DNA of 64,000 nucleotides from DASQFI01 sp035633215 (GCA_035633215.1 DASQFI010000009.1:1-64000), one strand, 5' to 3'. Shown: positions 44,067-53,354, counted from the first letter of the stretch. Program-made: numbers and translations. Notes: a model not told the origin generated them from the letters alone.

Positions 44067-44830
44067 AAGATGATTTCGATTTCTCAGGGAAGACCGCGCT
44101 CGTGACGGGCGCGTCGTCGGGCATCGGCGCGGCCACCGCCACGGTGCTCGCGGCGTGCGGCGCCCGCGTGGCGATCGGCTATCACACGAATCGTGAAAAG
44201 GCCGAGGGCCTGGTCCGCCAGATCTCCCCAACGGGCGGCAATGCTGTGGCGCTTCATGCAGATCTTCGGCGGGTCGACGGCATTCAACGCCTCGTCAACG
44301 AGGCCGCCGGCGCGCTGGGCCCAATCGACATTCTGGTCAACAATGCCGGATCGCTGGTCGGCCGGTACCCGATTCGCGAATTGACGGAAGACCGGTGGGA
44401 CGAAGTGCTGACGCTGAACCTCAAAAGCGCGGTCTTCTGCACGCAAGCCGTGGCGCCGTCGATGATCGCGAGGCGCGCGGGCGCGATCGTCAACGTCGGA
44501 TCGATCGCCGGACACTCCGGCGGTGGCCCGGGCGCCGGACCCTACGCGGCGGCCAAAGCGGGGCTCGTGGCGATGACGAAATCGCTCGCCAAGGAACTGG
44601 CGCCGCATGGCGTCCGTGTCAACGCGATCTCCCCCGGTGTGATCGACACGCCGTTCCATGAAGTGTTCTCGACGCCGGAGATGATGCGCGGGTTCATGAG
44701 CACGATTCCGCTCGGGCGCCTCGGCACGCCCCTGGAGTGCGCCAAAGTGATCGTGTTCCTCGCATCGAGCGCCGCCAGCTTCATCGTCGGCGAGACGATC
44801 GAGGTCAACGGCGGGCAGTTCATGCGGTAA
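44063..44830 (+). CDS. SDR-family oxidoreductase, probably of hexuronate catabolism
   Basis: A 255-residue classical short-chain dehydrogenase: cofactor motif TGASSGIG, NNAG, catalytic Ser in NVGSIAG and Y-x3-K in PYAAAKAG, C-terminal VIVFLASSAASFIVGETIEVNGGQFMR. It starts in the stop of the MFS gene (ATGA), so transporter and enzyme are coupled. With ManD, KdgK and Eda next to it, a D-fructuronate/mannonate or similar uronate dehydrogenase role is likely, but SDR specificity cannot be read directly. Confidence 0.87.
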   Translation: MKDDFDFSGKTALVTGASSGIGAATATVLAACGARVAIGYHTNREKAEGLVRQISPTGGNAVALHADLRRVDGIQRLVNEAAGALGPIDILVNNAGSLVGRYPIRELTEDRWDEVLTLNLKSAVFCTQAVAPSMIARRAGAIVNVGSIAGHSGGGPGAGPYAAAKAGLVAMTKSLAKELAPHGVRVNAISPGVIDTPFHEVFSTPEMMRGFMSTIPLGRLGTPLECAKVIVFLASSAASFIVGETIEVNGGQFMR

Positions 44831-44835
44831 CACCG

Positions 44836-46044
44836 TCACCAGCTGTGCATGGTTCCGTCTTCCAGCCGATTCACCGGAAGATAGGCCGGCTCGTACGGAT
44901 ACTGCGCCGCCAGCCCTTCGTCGATGTCCACGCCGAGCCCCGGCGTGTCGCCCGGATGCATGCGGCCGTCTTCGAGCGTGTAGTCATGGGGAAACACCAG
45001 GTCGGTTTCGGCCGTGTGCCGCATGTACTCCTGGATGCCGAAGTTGTGGACGCTCAGGTCGAAGTGCAGCGCGCTGGCCATGCAGACGGGACTGAGATCG
45101 GTGGCGCCGTGCGATCCGGTGCGCACGTGATAAAGCTCGGCCAGGCTGGCAATCTTCCGAAGGTGGCTGAGGCCACCCGCGTGGACGACGGTCGTGCGGA
45201 TGTAATCGATGAGCTGCTCCTGAACGAGCTGATGGCAGTCATGAATGACGTTGAACACTTCCCCGACCGCCAGCGGCGTCGTCGTGTGCTGGCGAATCAG
45301 GCGGAAGCTCTCCTGCACTTCGGCCGGAACCGGATCCTCGAGCCAGAACAGATGGTACGGCTCGAGCGACTTGCCGAGGCGGGCAGCCTCGATCGGCGTG
45401 AGCCGATGATGGGCGTCGTGGAGCAGGTGAAGGTCTGGGCCGAATTTGTCGCGCAGCCTCGCGAACAGTTGAGGCACGACGCGCAGATACTTCTCCGTGC
45501 TCCAGGTGGTCTCGAGCGGCCGCGCTTTCTCCGCCGGTTCGTAGAACAGCGCGCCCCGGCCGACGCCGTACGCATCGGGCATGCCGGGCACTCCGCATTG
45601 CGCCCGGACGGCCCGATATCCCAGTCGAACGTACTCCGCGACGGCGGCGACGGTCTCGTCGATGGTCGCGCCGTTCGCATGGCCGTAGATCAACACGGCT
45701 TCGCGCGACGCCCCGCCGAGCAGTTGGTACACGGGCGCGTGCAGCGCCTTGCCCCGGATGTCCCAGAGCGCCGCGTCCACGGCCGCGACCGCCGACATCG
45801 TCACCGGCCCCCGCCGCCAGTACGCGCCCTTATAAAGGTACTGCCACGTGTCCTCGATGCGCCGCGCGTCACGCCCGATGAGCAGCGGCACGACGTGATC
45901 GCGCAGATAGCTGGCGACCGCCAGCTCGCGTCCATTTAGAGTCGCGTCGCCCAGGCCGTAGATGCCGTCCTCGGTGACGATCTTCAGCGTGACGAAGTTG
46001 CGTCCCGGGCTGCAGACGATGACCTTCGCGTCGGTGATGCGCAT
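44836..46044 (-). CDS. manD: D-mannonate dehydratase, ManD/RspA type (enolase superfamily)
   Basis: A 402-residue enolase-superfamily protein that follows ManD closely: MRITDAKVIVCSPGRNFVTLKI, NGRELAVASYLRDHVVPLLIGRDARRIEDTWQYLYKGAYWRRGPVTM, HDAHHRLTPIEAARLGKSLEPYHLFWLEDPVPAE, VGEVFN, RTGSHGATDLSPVCMA and the end KYPYEPAYLPV-like AAQYPYEPAYLPVNRLEDGTMHSW. It dehydrates D-mannonate (or weakly D-gluconate) to 2-keto-3-deoxygluconate. It is convergent with the SDR gene and divergent from kdgK; the pathway genes are thus split over two strands. Confidence 0.92.
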   Translation of the reverse strand: MRITDAKVIVCSPGRNFVTLKIVTEDGIYGLGDATLNGRELAVASYLRDHVVPLLIGRDARRIEDTWQYLYKGAYWRRGPVTMSAVAAVDAALWDIRGKALHAPVYQLLGGASREAVLIYGHANGATIDETVAAVAEYVRLGYRAVRAQCGVPGMPDAYGVGRGALFYEPAEKARPLETTWSTEKYLRVVPQLFARLRDKFGPDLHLLHDAHHRLTPIEAARLGKSLEPYHLFWLEDPVPAEVQESFRLIRQHTTTPLAVGEVFNVIHDCHQLVQEQLIDYIRTTVVHAGGLSHLRKIASLAELYHVRTGSHGATDLSPVCMASALHFDLSVHNFGIQEYMRHTAETDLVFPHDYTLEDGRMHPGDTPGLGVDIDEGLAAQYPYEPAYLPVNRLEDGTMHSW

Positions 46045-46091
46045 GCCGTCGCGATGGTAGCATCGCGGGCGTCGCGCGCTTTTCGACGTAT

Positions 46092-46200
46092 TTGGCTTCG
46101 CGAACGAGCGAAGCGAGTGAGCCCGCGCGAACGGAGCGGGGAGTTGAGGGGCCCCGCGAGTGAGCGCGTAGGGGGGGCCGCGGGGGCGAAGCCCCCCGGA
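46092..46200. other. GC-rich repeat-like intergenic DNA before kdgK
   Basis: This stretch is built from short GAGCG/AGCGAGTGAG/GGGGCC repeats and ends with a strong hairpin (CGGGGGC-GAA-GCCCCCCG, about 46177-46195) close to the kdgK start at 46207. No gene is seen. The hairpin would sit in the kdgK leader if transcription starts upstream of it. Confidence 0.5.
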
Positions 46201-46206
46201 AAATAG

Positions 46207-47229
46207 ATGATCGACCTCGTGACCTTCGGTGAGGCCATGGTGCGCCTCACGCCGCCGTCGTTTCAGCGGCTGGAGCAGGCGCGCAGCCTGGATCTGCACG
46301 TGGGAGGCGCTGAGCTGAACGTCGCCGTGGGCGCTTCGCGCCTCGGCGTGCCGGCGCGGTGGGTGTCGAGGCTCACCGAGTCGCCGCTCGGCCGGTTGAT
46401 CGCCGGCCGCGCGCGCGCGGAGAACGTGGACGTGTCTCGCGTCCAGTGGACGCGCGGCGATCGCGTCGGCCTCTACTTTGTGGAGCCTGGGGCCGCGCCG
46501 CGTGCGTCGAGCGTGCTCTACGATCGAGACGGCTCGGCGATCAGCCGCGTGCAGCCTGGAACGATCGATTGGAAGGACGTCTTCGACGGCGCCCGATGGT
46601 TTCATGTGAGCGGCATCACGCCGGCGCTCGGCAAGTCGGCCGCGCTCGTCACGGCTGAAGCGTTGGAGGCGGCGGTCGCGGCTGGTCTGACGGTGAGCTA
46701 CGACCTGAACTTTCGCAGCAAGCTGTGGTCCGCCGAAGAGGCGCGTCGTGTTCAGGAACCGCTCATGCGATATGTCGACGTGCTGATCGCCACCGAGGAG
46801 GATGCGCGCGTGGTGCTCGGAGCCGAAGCCGGGCACAGCACCGTCGGCTACACATCGGTCGACGCCGCCTCGTACGCGCCGGTCGCGGAGTCGCTGCAGA
46901 AACGGTTCGACTTCACGGCCGTCGCAATCACGCTGCGTGAGAATCCGCGCGTCTGGCTGAACACGTGGAGCGCTCTTCTCTGGGCCGACAGCCGTGCGTT
47001 CGAGGGTCCGCGCTACGAAGTCGAGGTCGTCGATCGCATCGGGGCGGGCGATGCGTTCAGCGCCGGCCTGATTTTCGGCCGCCTGGCGATCGGCGACTGG
47101 GAGTCAGCCCTGCGCTACGGCACGGCGCTCTCCGCGCTGAAGCACACGACGCCGGGCGATTTCAGCGCGAGCACGCGCGATGAGGTCGAGCGGCTGCTCG
47201 CGAGCGGAGACCTGCGGGTCGCGCGGTGA
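46207..47229 (+). CDS. kdgK: 2-keto-3-deoxygluconate kinase (PfkB family)
   Basis: A 340-residue ribokinase-like sugar kinase: N-terminal IDLVTFGEAMVRLTPPSFQRLEQARSLDLHVGGAELNVAVGASRLG and the C-terminal PfkB signature with catalytic Asp DRIGAGDAFSAGLIFGRL. It phosphorylates 2-keto-3-deoxygluconate to KDPG. Its stop overlaps the KDPG aldolase start by 4 bp. Together with ManD this gives the lower Ashwell pathway. Confidence 0.92.
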   Translation: MIDLVTFGEAMVRLTPPSFQRLEQARSLDLHVGGAELNVAVGASRLGVPARWVSRLTESPLGRLIAGRARAENVDVSRVQWTRGDRVGLYFVEPGAAPRASSVLYDRDGSAISRVQPGTIDWKDVFDGARWFHVSGITPALGKSAALVTAEALEAAVAAGLTVSYDLNFRSKLWSAEEARRVQEPLMRYVDVLIATEEDARVVLGAEAGHSTVGYTSVDAASYAPVAESLQKRFDFTAVAITLRENPRVWLNTWSALLWADSRAFEGPRYEVEVVDRIGAGDAFSAGLIFGRLAIGDWESALRYGTALSALKHTTPGDFSASTRDEVERLLASGDLRVAR

Positions 47230-47876
47230 GCGCTCCTGTGCTCTCCCGCATTCGTGAGGCCGGGATCATCCCGGTCATTCGAGCAGGCTCACCTGAGACG
47301 GCACAGCGAATCGGGACGGCGCTCGTGGAGGCGGGCCTCACGGTTCTCGAGATCGCCATGACCGTGCCCAACGCGGCGGAGGCGATTGCATCGGCGGTTC
47401 GCGCGTTTGGCTCGACCATCATCGTCGGCGCCGGCACGATCACGACTCCTGAACTGGCCGATCAGGCGATCGACGCGGGCGCGACGTTCCTCGTAACGCC
47501 GGCGCTTCTGCCACAAGCGATCGACGCCGCACGCCGGCGCGCCGTCCCTGTCATCGCCGGCGCGCTGACCCCGACAGAAATCCTGGCCGCGATCGATGCG
47601 GGTGCGGACTGGGTCAAGGTATTCCCCGCGAGCGGGGTCGGCGGTCCAGCGTACCTTCGGGCGCTCAGAGGTCCGTTTCCCGGGCTCAATCTCGTGCCGA
47701 CCGGCGGAGTCAGCCTCGAATCGGTCGGTCCCTACATTCAGGCCGGTGCGGCGGCGGTTGGCGTGGGAGGCGAGCTCATTCGGCCCGACGCGGTCGCACG
47801 CGCAGATTTTCAGGCGATCGGCAGGCTCGGCCGACAGTTTCTCGAGGCCGTTCAGAAGGCGCGGTCTGCAATGTAG
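47226..47876 (+). CDS. eda: 2-keto-3-deoxy-6-phosphogluconate aldolase
   Basis: A 216-residue class I aldolase: GIIPVIRAGSPETAQRIGTALVEAGLTVLEIAMTVPNAAEAI, Schiff-base Lys in GADWVKVFPASGVGGPAYLRALRGPFPGLNLVPTGGV. It cleaves KDPG to pyruvate and glyceraldehyde 3-phosphate. It overlaps kdgK by 4 bp and ends in a terminator-like double hairpin. Confidence 0.93.
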   Translation: MSAPVLSRIREAGIIPVIRAGSPETAQRIGTALVEAGLTVLEIAMTVPNAAEAIASAVRAFGSTIIVGAGTITTPELADQAIDAGATFLVTPALLPQAIDAARRRAVPVIAGALTPTEILAAIDAGADWVKVFPASGVGGPAYLRALRGPFPGLNLVPTGGVSLESVGPYIQAGAAAVGVGGELIRPDAVARADFQAIGRLGRQFLEAVQKARSAM

Positions 47877-47923
47877 GCCGGCCCTTCAGGGCCGGCCTGC
47901 TGGGGCTGAAGCCCCGCCCTACA
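47872..47923. terminator. Double hairpin between eda and the GH38 gene
   Basis: AGGCCGGCCCT-TC-AGGGCCGGCCT is a perfect 11-bp stem, followed by GGGGCTGAAGCCCC, and the outer ends TGTAGG…CCCTACA also pair. It lies between convergent stops (47876 and 47929) and should terminate both. There is no T-run. Confidence 0.65.
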
Positions 47924-47928
47924 CGTAA

Positions 47929-50900
47929 TCAGCGTCTTGGAATCTCCGCCGCGTAGAGCGGGCCCGCAGGCGAGACGGGCTTCGGTACCGTGACCGCGGT
48001 CACGGCAAAAATCCGGATCTGCTTGTTCACCGGCAAACGGACGGCCGTCGTCCCAGCCGGCAGATCGAATCCATACAGAAACACGTAGGACGGGATGTAG
48101 ATCTGATTCCCGCCGGGCTCGTGACGATGAGTGCCAACCCAGGCGATCTCGTCTGTCTTCACAAATGCGGGACGGATGTTCTCAATGCCGCTCACCGCGC
48201 CTGTCTTCGGATCGAACGCGGTGACCATGTCGTCGGCGATCGCTCGCTCCGTCCACGTCTGGCGCAGCATGTCCGGCACGACCACTTCGCGCAGCATCCG
48301 CTCGGTCTTGATGGTGCTGTGCCATTGGCCGACAGGCGCCTGCCATTCGCGGACCGTCACCGGCATCGTGCGGAGTCCGCTCGCGGTTTCGAGCTCGAGC
48401 ATGGCCGCGACGTCTCCGCCGACGGCGGCAGCCAGCACGTACACTCGCGTGGGCGAATTCGTGGGAAGCCGCAGCGTCTGGCCGGTCGGCACCAGCACGT
48501 TCATTGCGCCGGGCCGGCTCGATCCAAGCGTGAACGGGATGCCGTTGATCGAAAGCCGTTCGGGCCACAATTCACCCGCCATCGTCTGCCCGCGGCCGTC
48601 GAAGTTGCCGTCGGCGCGGCCGCTGTCGAGCGAAATCCCATCGAGATTGAACGGCATCTCAATCGGCGCGACGGCGTGTTCGGCCTTTCCTGGTGAGGCA
48701 GGCGCGAGCCGAAGGGCAAACGTTCGCGGCTGGTACGGTCCGAGCGTGACGTCAAGCGCGCCGCCGGCGGCTGTGGCGGGACGCACTGGCTCCTCGGCCG
48801 CATTGATCTCCCGCGCGGCTGTAATGGGGCTGCTGAGAGTGAGGCGCGTTCGCGCCTGACGGCCGTACAGTTCCTGCAACCGGACCACAATCTCGTCCGA
48901 GTTTTCAGCCTTCTTCAGCGCGCGCACGGCCACCTGGCCGGACGTATCACTGAGCGACGCCAGCGAGAACGCACGACCCAGCGCGCCCGGATGAGGCGCC
49001 GACTGAAACGCCACGAGCGGCTGGTTCAACCGGGCCGCGCGCATCGGCACGCTGCCGGTCCGCCAGTCGCCCTGATGGCCGGCCAGCGAATACACGAACC
49101 GGTGACGACCGAGATCCTGACTCGACTGATAGAACGGGCGAGGCCACGCGCCGGCCTTGGGCGTGTGCAGCAGCGTCAGGCGCAACACATGATCTTCGGG
49201 CTTGTCCCAGCCGTACTTGCTGTCGTTGAGCACGGCCGCGCCAAACGCGCCCGAGGTGTCGGTCAGATCCGCCCACCATTGCGCTGGCACTTCGTACGCA
49301 TCCGGATGATTGTTGCCGCGCCGAATCGTGCCGAGGCCGAGATCGTACGTCGCCTTCGGGTTGGAGGCGGCCAGCGGAAACGCAGCTTTGAGCAGCGTGT
49401 TCGGCGACTTCCAGTCAATGAGGTTCTCGACGTCGATCCGATCGCCGCCCTCTGTGAGCGTGATCCGCTGCACGATCGTCGAGCCCGCCGCCCGCCGCGT
49501 AATCTCGAGCGAGGCGCGCACCGGCCCCTGCTCCGCGACCCTCACGACCGGCCCCGTCACGTACTCGCGAACCGGCGAGCTGACCGTCTCCCATAGAATC
49601 CGCCAGGCAGGCTTGTCAGGCGACGGGTTGTCACGCATCTCGAGCCGAATCGGCGACTTGAGCAGCTCGCGCTTCGCCTCACGGTCGACCACCGACGAGA
49701 TGTCGCCGTTTGCGTCAGTCGTGACGGCGTAGCGGGCGTTCTCGATCGACGTCGGCGTCACGCGAAGCGCGCTCCGCGAACCGGCTGCGGCCGCGGCCGC
49801 CTGCACGTCGAAGACCTTGAACCCGACGGGCGGCATGTCGGCGAGAAAGACCAACATCATTCGGCGGGCCTGGCGTTCGATGATCTGCGCAGGCACCTCC
49901 TGCCCGCTCGCGCGATCGAGTACCCGAATCGCGGCCGGCGCCGGCCCGCTGAACTCGATCGTCGCCTCGACGGGATCGCGCCGGCTGACGGCCAGCGGGT
50001 TGTAGACGACGAGGGGCGTTCCGGCCGCCTGGGTATCGAGCAGGCTGGCCACGCTCGAGGTCGCGCTCGTGAGCACGCCGGCGAATTGATTGAGTGACAC
50101 GAACTCGTCGTTCCACGAGAACTGATACGCCTGCGGAATCGACGTGCCCGTGAGGTCGTCATGGAAGTGATGCCAGAGCACGCGCGTCCAGGCGTCGCGG
50201 AGCCGCTCGAGCGGATAGGCGAGGCCGGCCAGCCATTCGGCGGCCACGCTGGCGCGTTCGGCGGCATCGGCGAGCAGCTCGTTCTGGCGATTGAGCCGCT
50301 TCATCGCCGCCTGGGAGGAATGCGTGCCGACGCCGTGCGTCTTCATCGTCAGCTCACCCTCGTACACGGGAAGCGCGGCCTTCTCTTGATCCGTCAGATC
50401 GTTGGCGAGTTGATCGACGGACGTATGGCGCACGTCGACCTGGCCGCCCTTGTTGGCCAGCGACTTTTCCAGCCACTCGACGGACTCGGCCTGCGGCGCG
50501 CCGCCGACGTCGCCCACGCCGAACAGCCGGTACACCACCGCGCGCCCGTTGCCGAGCGGCGTCGGATCGTCCGACCACTTCGGATCGACGGAAATATCGG
50601 ATTCAATGCGCGTGACGTACGCGCCGGGATTCAGCGCGGCCACGACCTCGCTGCCGTCCACTCCCCTCCATCGCCCGATCGGGAACGGAATCCCGTACGA
50701 GGAACCCCAGGTGAGTTTCTGCGTCGTGAACGCATTGAGCCCGGAGTGACGCGCGATTGATGGCAGCGCGAACCCGAAGCCGAAGCAATCGGGGAGATAG
50801 ACGTCGCTGCCGGTCTTGCCGAACTCCTCGCGGAAGAACCGCTTCGCGTACAGCGCGTGGCGCATCAGCGATTCGGGCGACGGCACGTTGACGTCGACGG

Positions 50901-51258
50901 CGTTGATCCAGTTGCCGGCGATTCGCCATCGACCCTGCGCCACGTACTGCTGAACGCGCGCCCACTCCTGCGGGTGATACTCCTTGAACCACATGTAGTG
51001 GATGGCGCCTTCGTAGCTGAACACGTAGTTCGGAAACTTCTCGAAGCGATCGAAGTTCTCGAAGAACGTCGCCGGGACGAACCGGCGAATGCTGTCCTGG
51101 ACCGTCCAGTTCCACTGCGAATCAAGATGGGAGGTCGCAATCACGTAGAGCACGGGCTTCTGGCCCTGGCCCTGCGTGCCGGCGGGCGTCGAACTGACCA
51201 GCAGCGCGACGACCACCCAGGCGGCGAATGTCGTGAACGCCCTCATACCGCCAGACAT
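47929..51258 (-). CDS. Secreted GH38-family alpha-mannosidase
   Basis: A 1109-residue exported enzyme (signal peptide near FAAWVVVALLVSSTPAG). The catalytic N-terminal GH38 domain has the zinc motif SHLDSQWNW and nucleophile region YLPDCFGFGFALPSI, with HDDLTGTSIPQAYQFSW further on. The middle and C-terminal beta domains end in SYVFLYGFDLPAGTTAVRLPVNKQIRIFAV, a galactose-binding-like strand set. It removes alpha-mannose residues from glycans outside the cytoplasm. Released mannose is not a substrate of the adjacent mannonate genes without oxidation, so the link is loose. Confidence 0.9.
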   Translation of the reverse strand: MSGGMRAFTTFAAWVVVALLVSSTPAGTQGQGQKPVLYVIATSHLDSQWNWTVQDSIRRFVPATFFENFDRFEKFPNYVFSYEGAIHYMWFKEYHPQEWARVQQYVAQGRWRIAGNWINAVDVNVPSPESLMRHALYAKRFFREEFGKTGSDVYLPDCFGFGFALPSIARHSGLNAFTTQKLTWGSSYGIPFPIGRWRGVDGSEVVAALNPGAYVTRIESDISVDPKWSDDPTPLGNGRAVVYRLFGVGDVGGAPQAESVEWLEKSLANKGGQVDVRHTSVDQLANDLTDQEKAALPVYEGELTMKTHGVGTHSSQAAMKRLNRQNELLADAAERASVAAEWLAGLAYPLERLRDAWTRVLWHHFHDDLTGTSIPQAYQFSWNDEFVSLNQFAGVLTSATSSVASLLDTQAAGTPLVVYNPLAVSRRDPVEATIEFSGPAPAAIRVLDRASGQEVPAQIIERQARRMMLVFLADMPPVGFKVFDVQAAAAAAGSRSALRVTPTSIENARYAVTTDANGDISSVVDREAKRELLKSPIRLEMRDNPSPDKPAWRILWETVSSPVREYVTGPVVRVAEQGPVRASLEITRRAAGSTIVQRITLTEGGDRIDVENLIDWKSPNTLLKAAFPLAASNPKATYDLGLGTIRRGNNHPDAYEVPAQWWADLTDTSGAFGAAVLNDSKYGWDKPEDHVLRLTLLHTPKAGAWPRPFYQSSQDLGRHRFVYSLAGHQGDWRTGSVPMRAARLNQPLVAFQSAPHPGALGRAFSLASLSDTSGQVAVRALKKAENSDEIVVRLQELYGRQARTRLTLSSPITAAREINAAEEPVRPATAAGGALDVTLGPYQPRTFALRLAPASPGKAEHAVAPIEMPFNLDGISLDSGRADGNFDGRGQTMAGELWPERLSINGIPFTLGSSRPGAMNVLVPTGQTLRLPTNSPTRVYVLAAAVGGDVAAMLELETASGLRTMPVTVREWQAPVGQWHSTIKTERMLREVVVPDMLRQTWTERAIADDMVTAFDPKTGAVSGIENIRPAFVKTDEIAWVGTHRHEPGGNQIYIPSYVFLYGFDLPAGTTAVRLPVNKQIRIFAVTAVTVPKPVSPAGPLYAAEIPRR

Positions 51259-51814
51259 CGACGGTCCATGTTACGCCTGATTGTGACGCGCGACCGGCTG
51301 GGACAAACCCGAAGCTCCTCGGGCTTTGCCCATTCCTTCCGCCGTAGAATGGCGGCATGAGGCGGACGACCGCTATCCTCGTTTCCATCTTGTCCATCGC
51401 CACGCTGGGATCGGCGACGGGCCTTCGTGCACAGCAGGGCGCGGACCTGGGGCCTGGGACCCAGGTCCGGACAGATTACTTGTCCAGCAGATGTCTCGCG
51501 ACAATCTGCGCCCGCCGGCGGCGGCGTGCGAGCTCCGCGTAGACGTCCTTCCGAAGGAGGCGCAGTGAGGTGCGGGGCCGGTCAGGCGTGTTCCGCCGCC
51601 GGTTTTCCGATCCTTGCCCGTCGTCCAGAAGGCTGAGCTGCCGTGCGGCCGAGCCGTCAATGTGATCCATACAACTCTCCAAGTAGCACGACGATATGCA
51701 AACAGTGTGACAAGGCAGGTCACGCCGTTTTCTCGTCAAAACACTAAGAAATCTGACTCTGGTGCCGGCCAGTCGGCCGGGTCGGCGCGAGGGGTTAGGT
51801 CAGGTGCACCAAAA
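51259..51814. other. 556-bp stretch without an intact gene, containing broken fragments
   Basis: Plus-strand 51357-51542 begins with a signal peptide (MRRTTAILVSILSIATLGSATGLRAQQG) but goes astray within about 15 residues and stops. Minus-strand 51476-51670 reads MDHIDGSAARQLSLLDDG…LRLLRKDVYAELARRRRRAQIVARHLLDK, which looks protein-like but is short. Their ends meet at a GGACCTGGG…CCCAGGTCC hairpin (about 51447-51472). I take this as a join between truncated genes. Confidence 0.5.
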
Positions 51815-53308
51815 GTGGGCAGTCTGTACCATCAAGTCTGCATCCGGCTGCACTCCAGCCGCTGGCTGCCTGGGCTCGCGCTCTCGGGGCCAATCCTGCT
51901 TTTTCTCTCGGTATACGGCCCTTCGGCGGGCCATGGGTTCGTCCGGGACGACTATGCCTGGATGCTTCACAGCCAGCTGAACGGATGGGACGACCTTCTT
52001 CGGGTACTCGGAAGCGACATTGGCTTCTATCGCCCGGTCGTGAGTCTGACGTTTGGTTTCAACGGCTGGTTTTTCGGGTCGAATTCGCTCGGATACGGCC
52101 TGACCAACGTCCTGCTGGCGCTCGGGTGCGGCTGGGCCATTGCCTCGCTCGCCCGCGCGCTCGGCCTGCCGCGCGGCGCGGCGGTATTGGCCGGCGCGTT
52201 ATGGCTGGTCCACCCAGACTTTCTGCCGGTCAGCGTGCTCTGGATCAGCGGGCGAACCGCGCTTCTGATGATTCTTGGCGCGACGGCCTCCGCGGCGGCA
52301 CTCATGCGAGGACGACTGTGGCTCTCGCTCGCGTGGCTCGTCGTCGCGCTGTTCTCAAAAGAAGAGGCCGTGCTCGTGGGGTTCGTCCTGTTCGCCTGGC
52401 TGCTGATCCTTTCGTCGCCGCCGGTGCGACCGCTCAGATGGGCCCTGTCAGCCGGTGCCGTCGAAGCGATGTACTTCCTGGCGCGGGGGCTCGCTGGCGC
52501 GACGAATCCGTTGAACGCGCCGCCCTTCTATCGATTCACGTTCGACCCGGCGACCGTCGCCGGCAATCTGGCTTGGTATCTGCTTCATGCAGGTGGACTG
52601 GCACTGGTGGTTGTCGTGATCGCGTGGCTGACGTTGAGAATCACGCTCGCTGGCCGCCTCCCAATCCTGCGCCCTTCCCAGCTGCTCCTCTTCAGCCTGA
52701 TCTGGATCCTCGCCGGCCTCGGCCTCACGATCTGGCTTCCGGTCCGATCTCATCTCTATCTCGCGCTTCCAGCCGTCGGCGCGTGCCTCGCGGCAGCCGC
52801 GTTGTGCGCCGAGTGGTGGGCCGCCGCGTCGCCGCCGCGTCGGCCGCTCGCGGTCGGCGCGGCGATCGCCCTCGTCGTCGCGCTCGTGCCTGCGCACCTG
52901 CGCGGCGCGCGCGAGTGGACAGCGCGTACCGATTTCGCCGCGACCGTGCTCGGCGATCTCGGCGCGCTGACCGCCGGGCTTCCCGACGGATCACGCGTCG
53001 TACTTGGCGACGACAGAAACGATCCGAGAGGCAATCTGGCGTCGGTGTTTGGGACGATGGCGAGTGAGGCGAGCGTGGTGGCGTCGGGCAGACCGCTCCT
53101 GGTCTGGATCGAGCCGCCGCCGCCGCATGCCGAGGTCATGGGATTGCGCCCGCCATGCCAGGACTGCGCGGCGATCCGGCTGAACCTGGTCGCCGGCCGG
53201 CTGCGGCCCGGCCCCTCGAGCCGTTCTCACTTCCTCGAAGAGCAAGACCTGCATGGATCGCGAGACATTCGGTTGAATTCCGGTAAGTGGATCGCTACAG
53301 GAAAGTGA
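51815..53308 (+). CDS. Polytopic membrane protein, GT-C glycosyltransferase-like
   Basis: About 497 residues starting at GTG 51815 (the frame is open further upstream but not protein-like). There are about 10 membrane helices. An early luminal DD pair in GHGFVRDDYAWMLHS and WLVHPDFLPVSVLWISGRTALLMILGATASAAALM resemble protein O-mannosyltransferase/TMTC-type GT-C enzymes. A C-terminal soluble part follows. The last 25-30 codons (SRSHFLEEQDLHGS…) are supplied by a REPIN-like element, so the natural C-terminus has probably been replaced. It may transfer sugars from lipid carriers; substrate unknown. Confidence 0.75.
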   Translation: MGSLYHQVCIRLHSSRWLPGLALSGPILLFLSVYGPSAGHGFVRDDYAWMLHSQLNGWDDLLRVLGSDIGFYRPVVSLTFGFNGWFFGSNSLGYGLTNVLLALGCGWAIASLARALGLPRGAAVLAGALWLVHPDFLPVSVLWISGRTALLMILGATASAAALMRGRLWLSLAWLVVALFSKEEAVLVGFVLFAWLLILSSPPVRPLRWALSAGAVEAMYFLARGLAGATNPLNAPPFYRFTFDPATVAGNLAWYLLHAGGLALVVVVIAWLTLRITLAGRLPILRPSQLLLFSLIWILAGLGLTIWLPVRSHLYLALPAVGACLAAAALCAEWWAAASPPRRPLAVGAAIALVVALVPAHLRGAREWTARTDFAATVLGDLGALTAGLPDGSRVVLGDDRNDPRGNLASVFGTMASEASVVASGRPLLVWIEPPPPHAEVMGLRPPCQDCAAIRLNLVAGRLRPGPSSRSHFLEEQDLHGSRDIRLNSGKWIATGK

Positions 53309-53317
53309 GAACGGCTC
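53218..53317. repeat. REPIN-like element, copy B
   Basis: Ends GAGCCGTTCTCACTTCC (53218-53234) and GGAAAGTGAGAACGGCTC (53300-53317) equal those of 42676-42774. In both copies a GAATTC lies 60-61 bp from the CCGTTCTC end and 31 bp region before the right arm, although the interiors differ. It overlaps the 3' end of the upstream coding frame, whose stop TGA (53306-53308) lies in the right arm. Confidence 0.8.
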
Positions 53318-53354
53318 TCGCCCTGACGCCGGACCCCTTCTACAATCACCGGAC

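Noticed and set aside
46092..46200. Integron attC or transposon end
   Set aside because: No integrase, no R/L box layout; only GC-rich repeats and a hairpin are seen.
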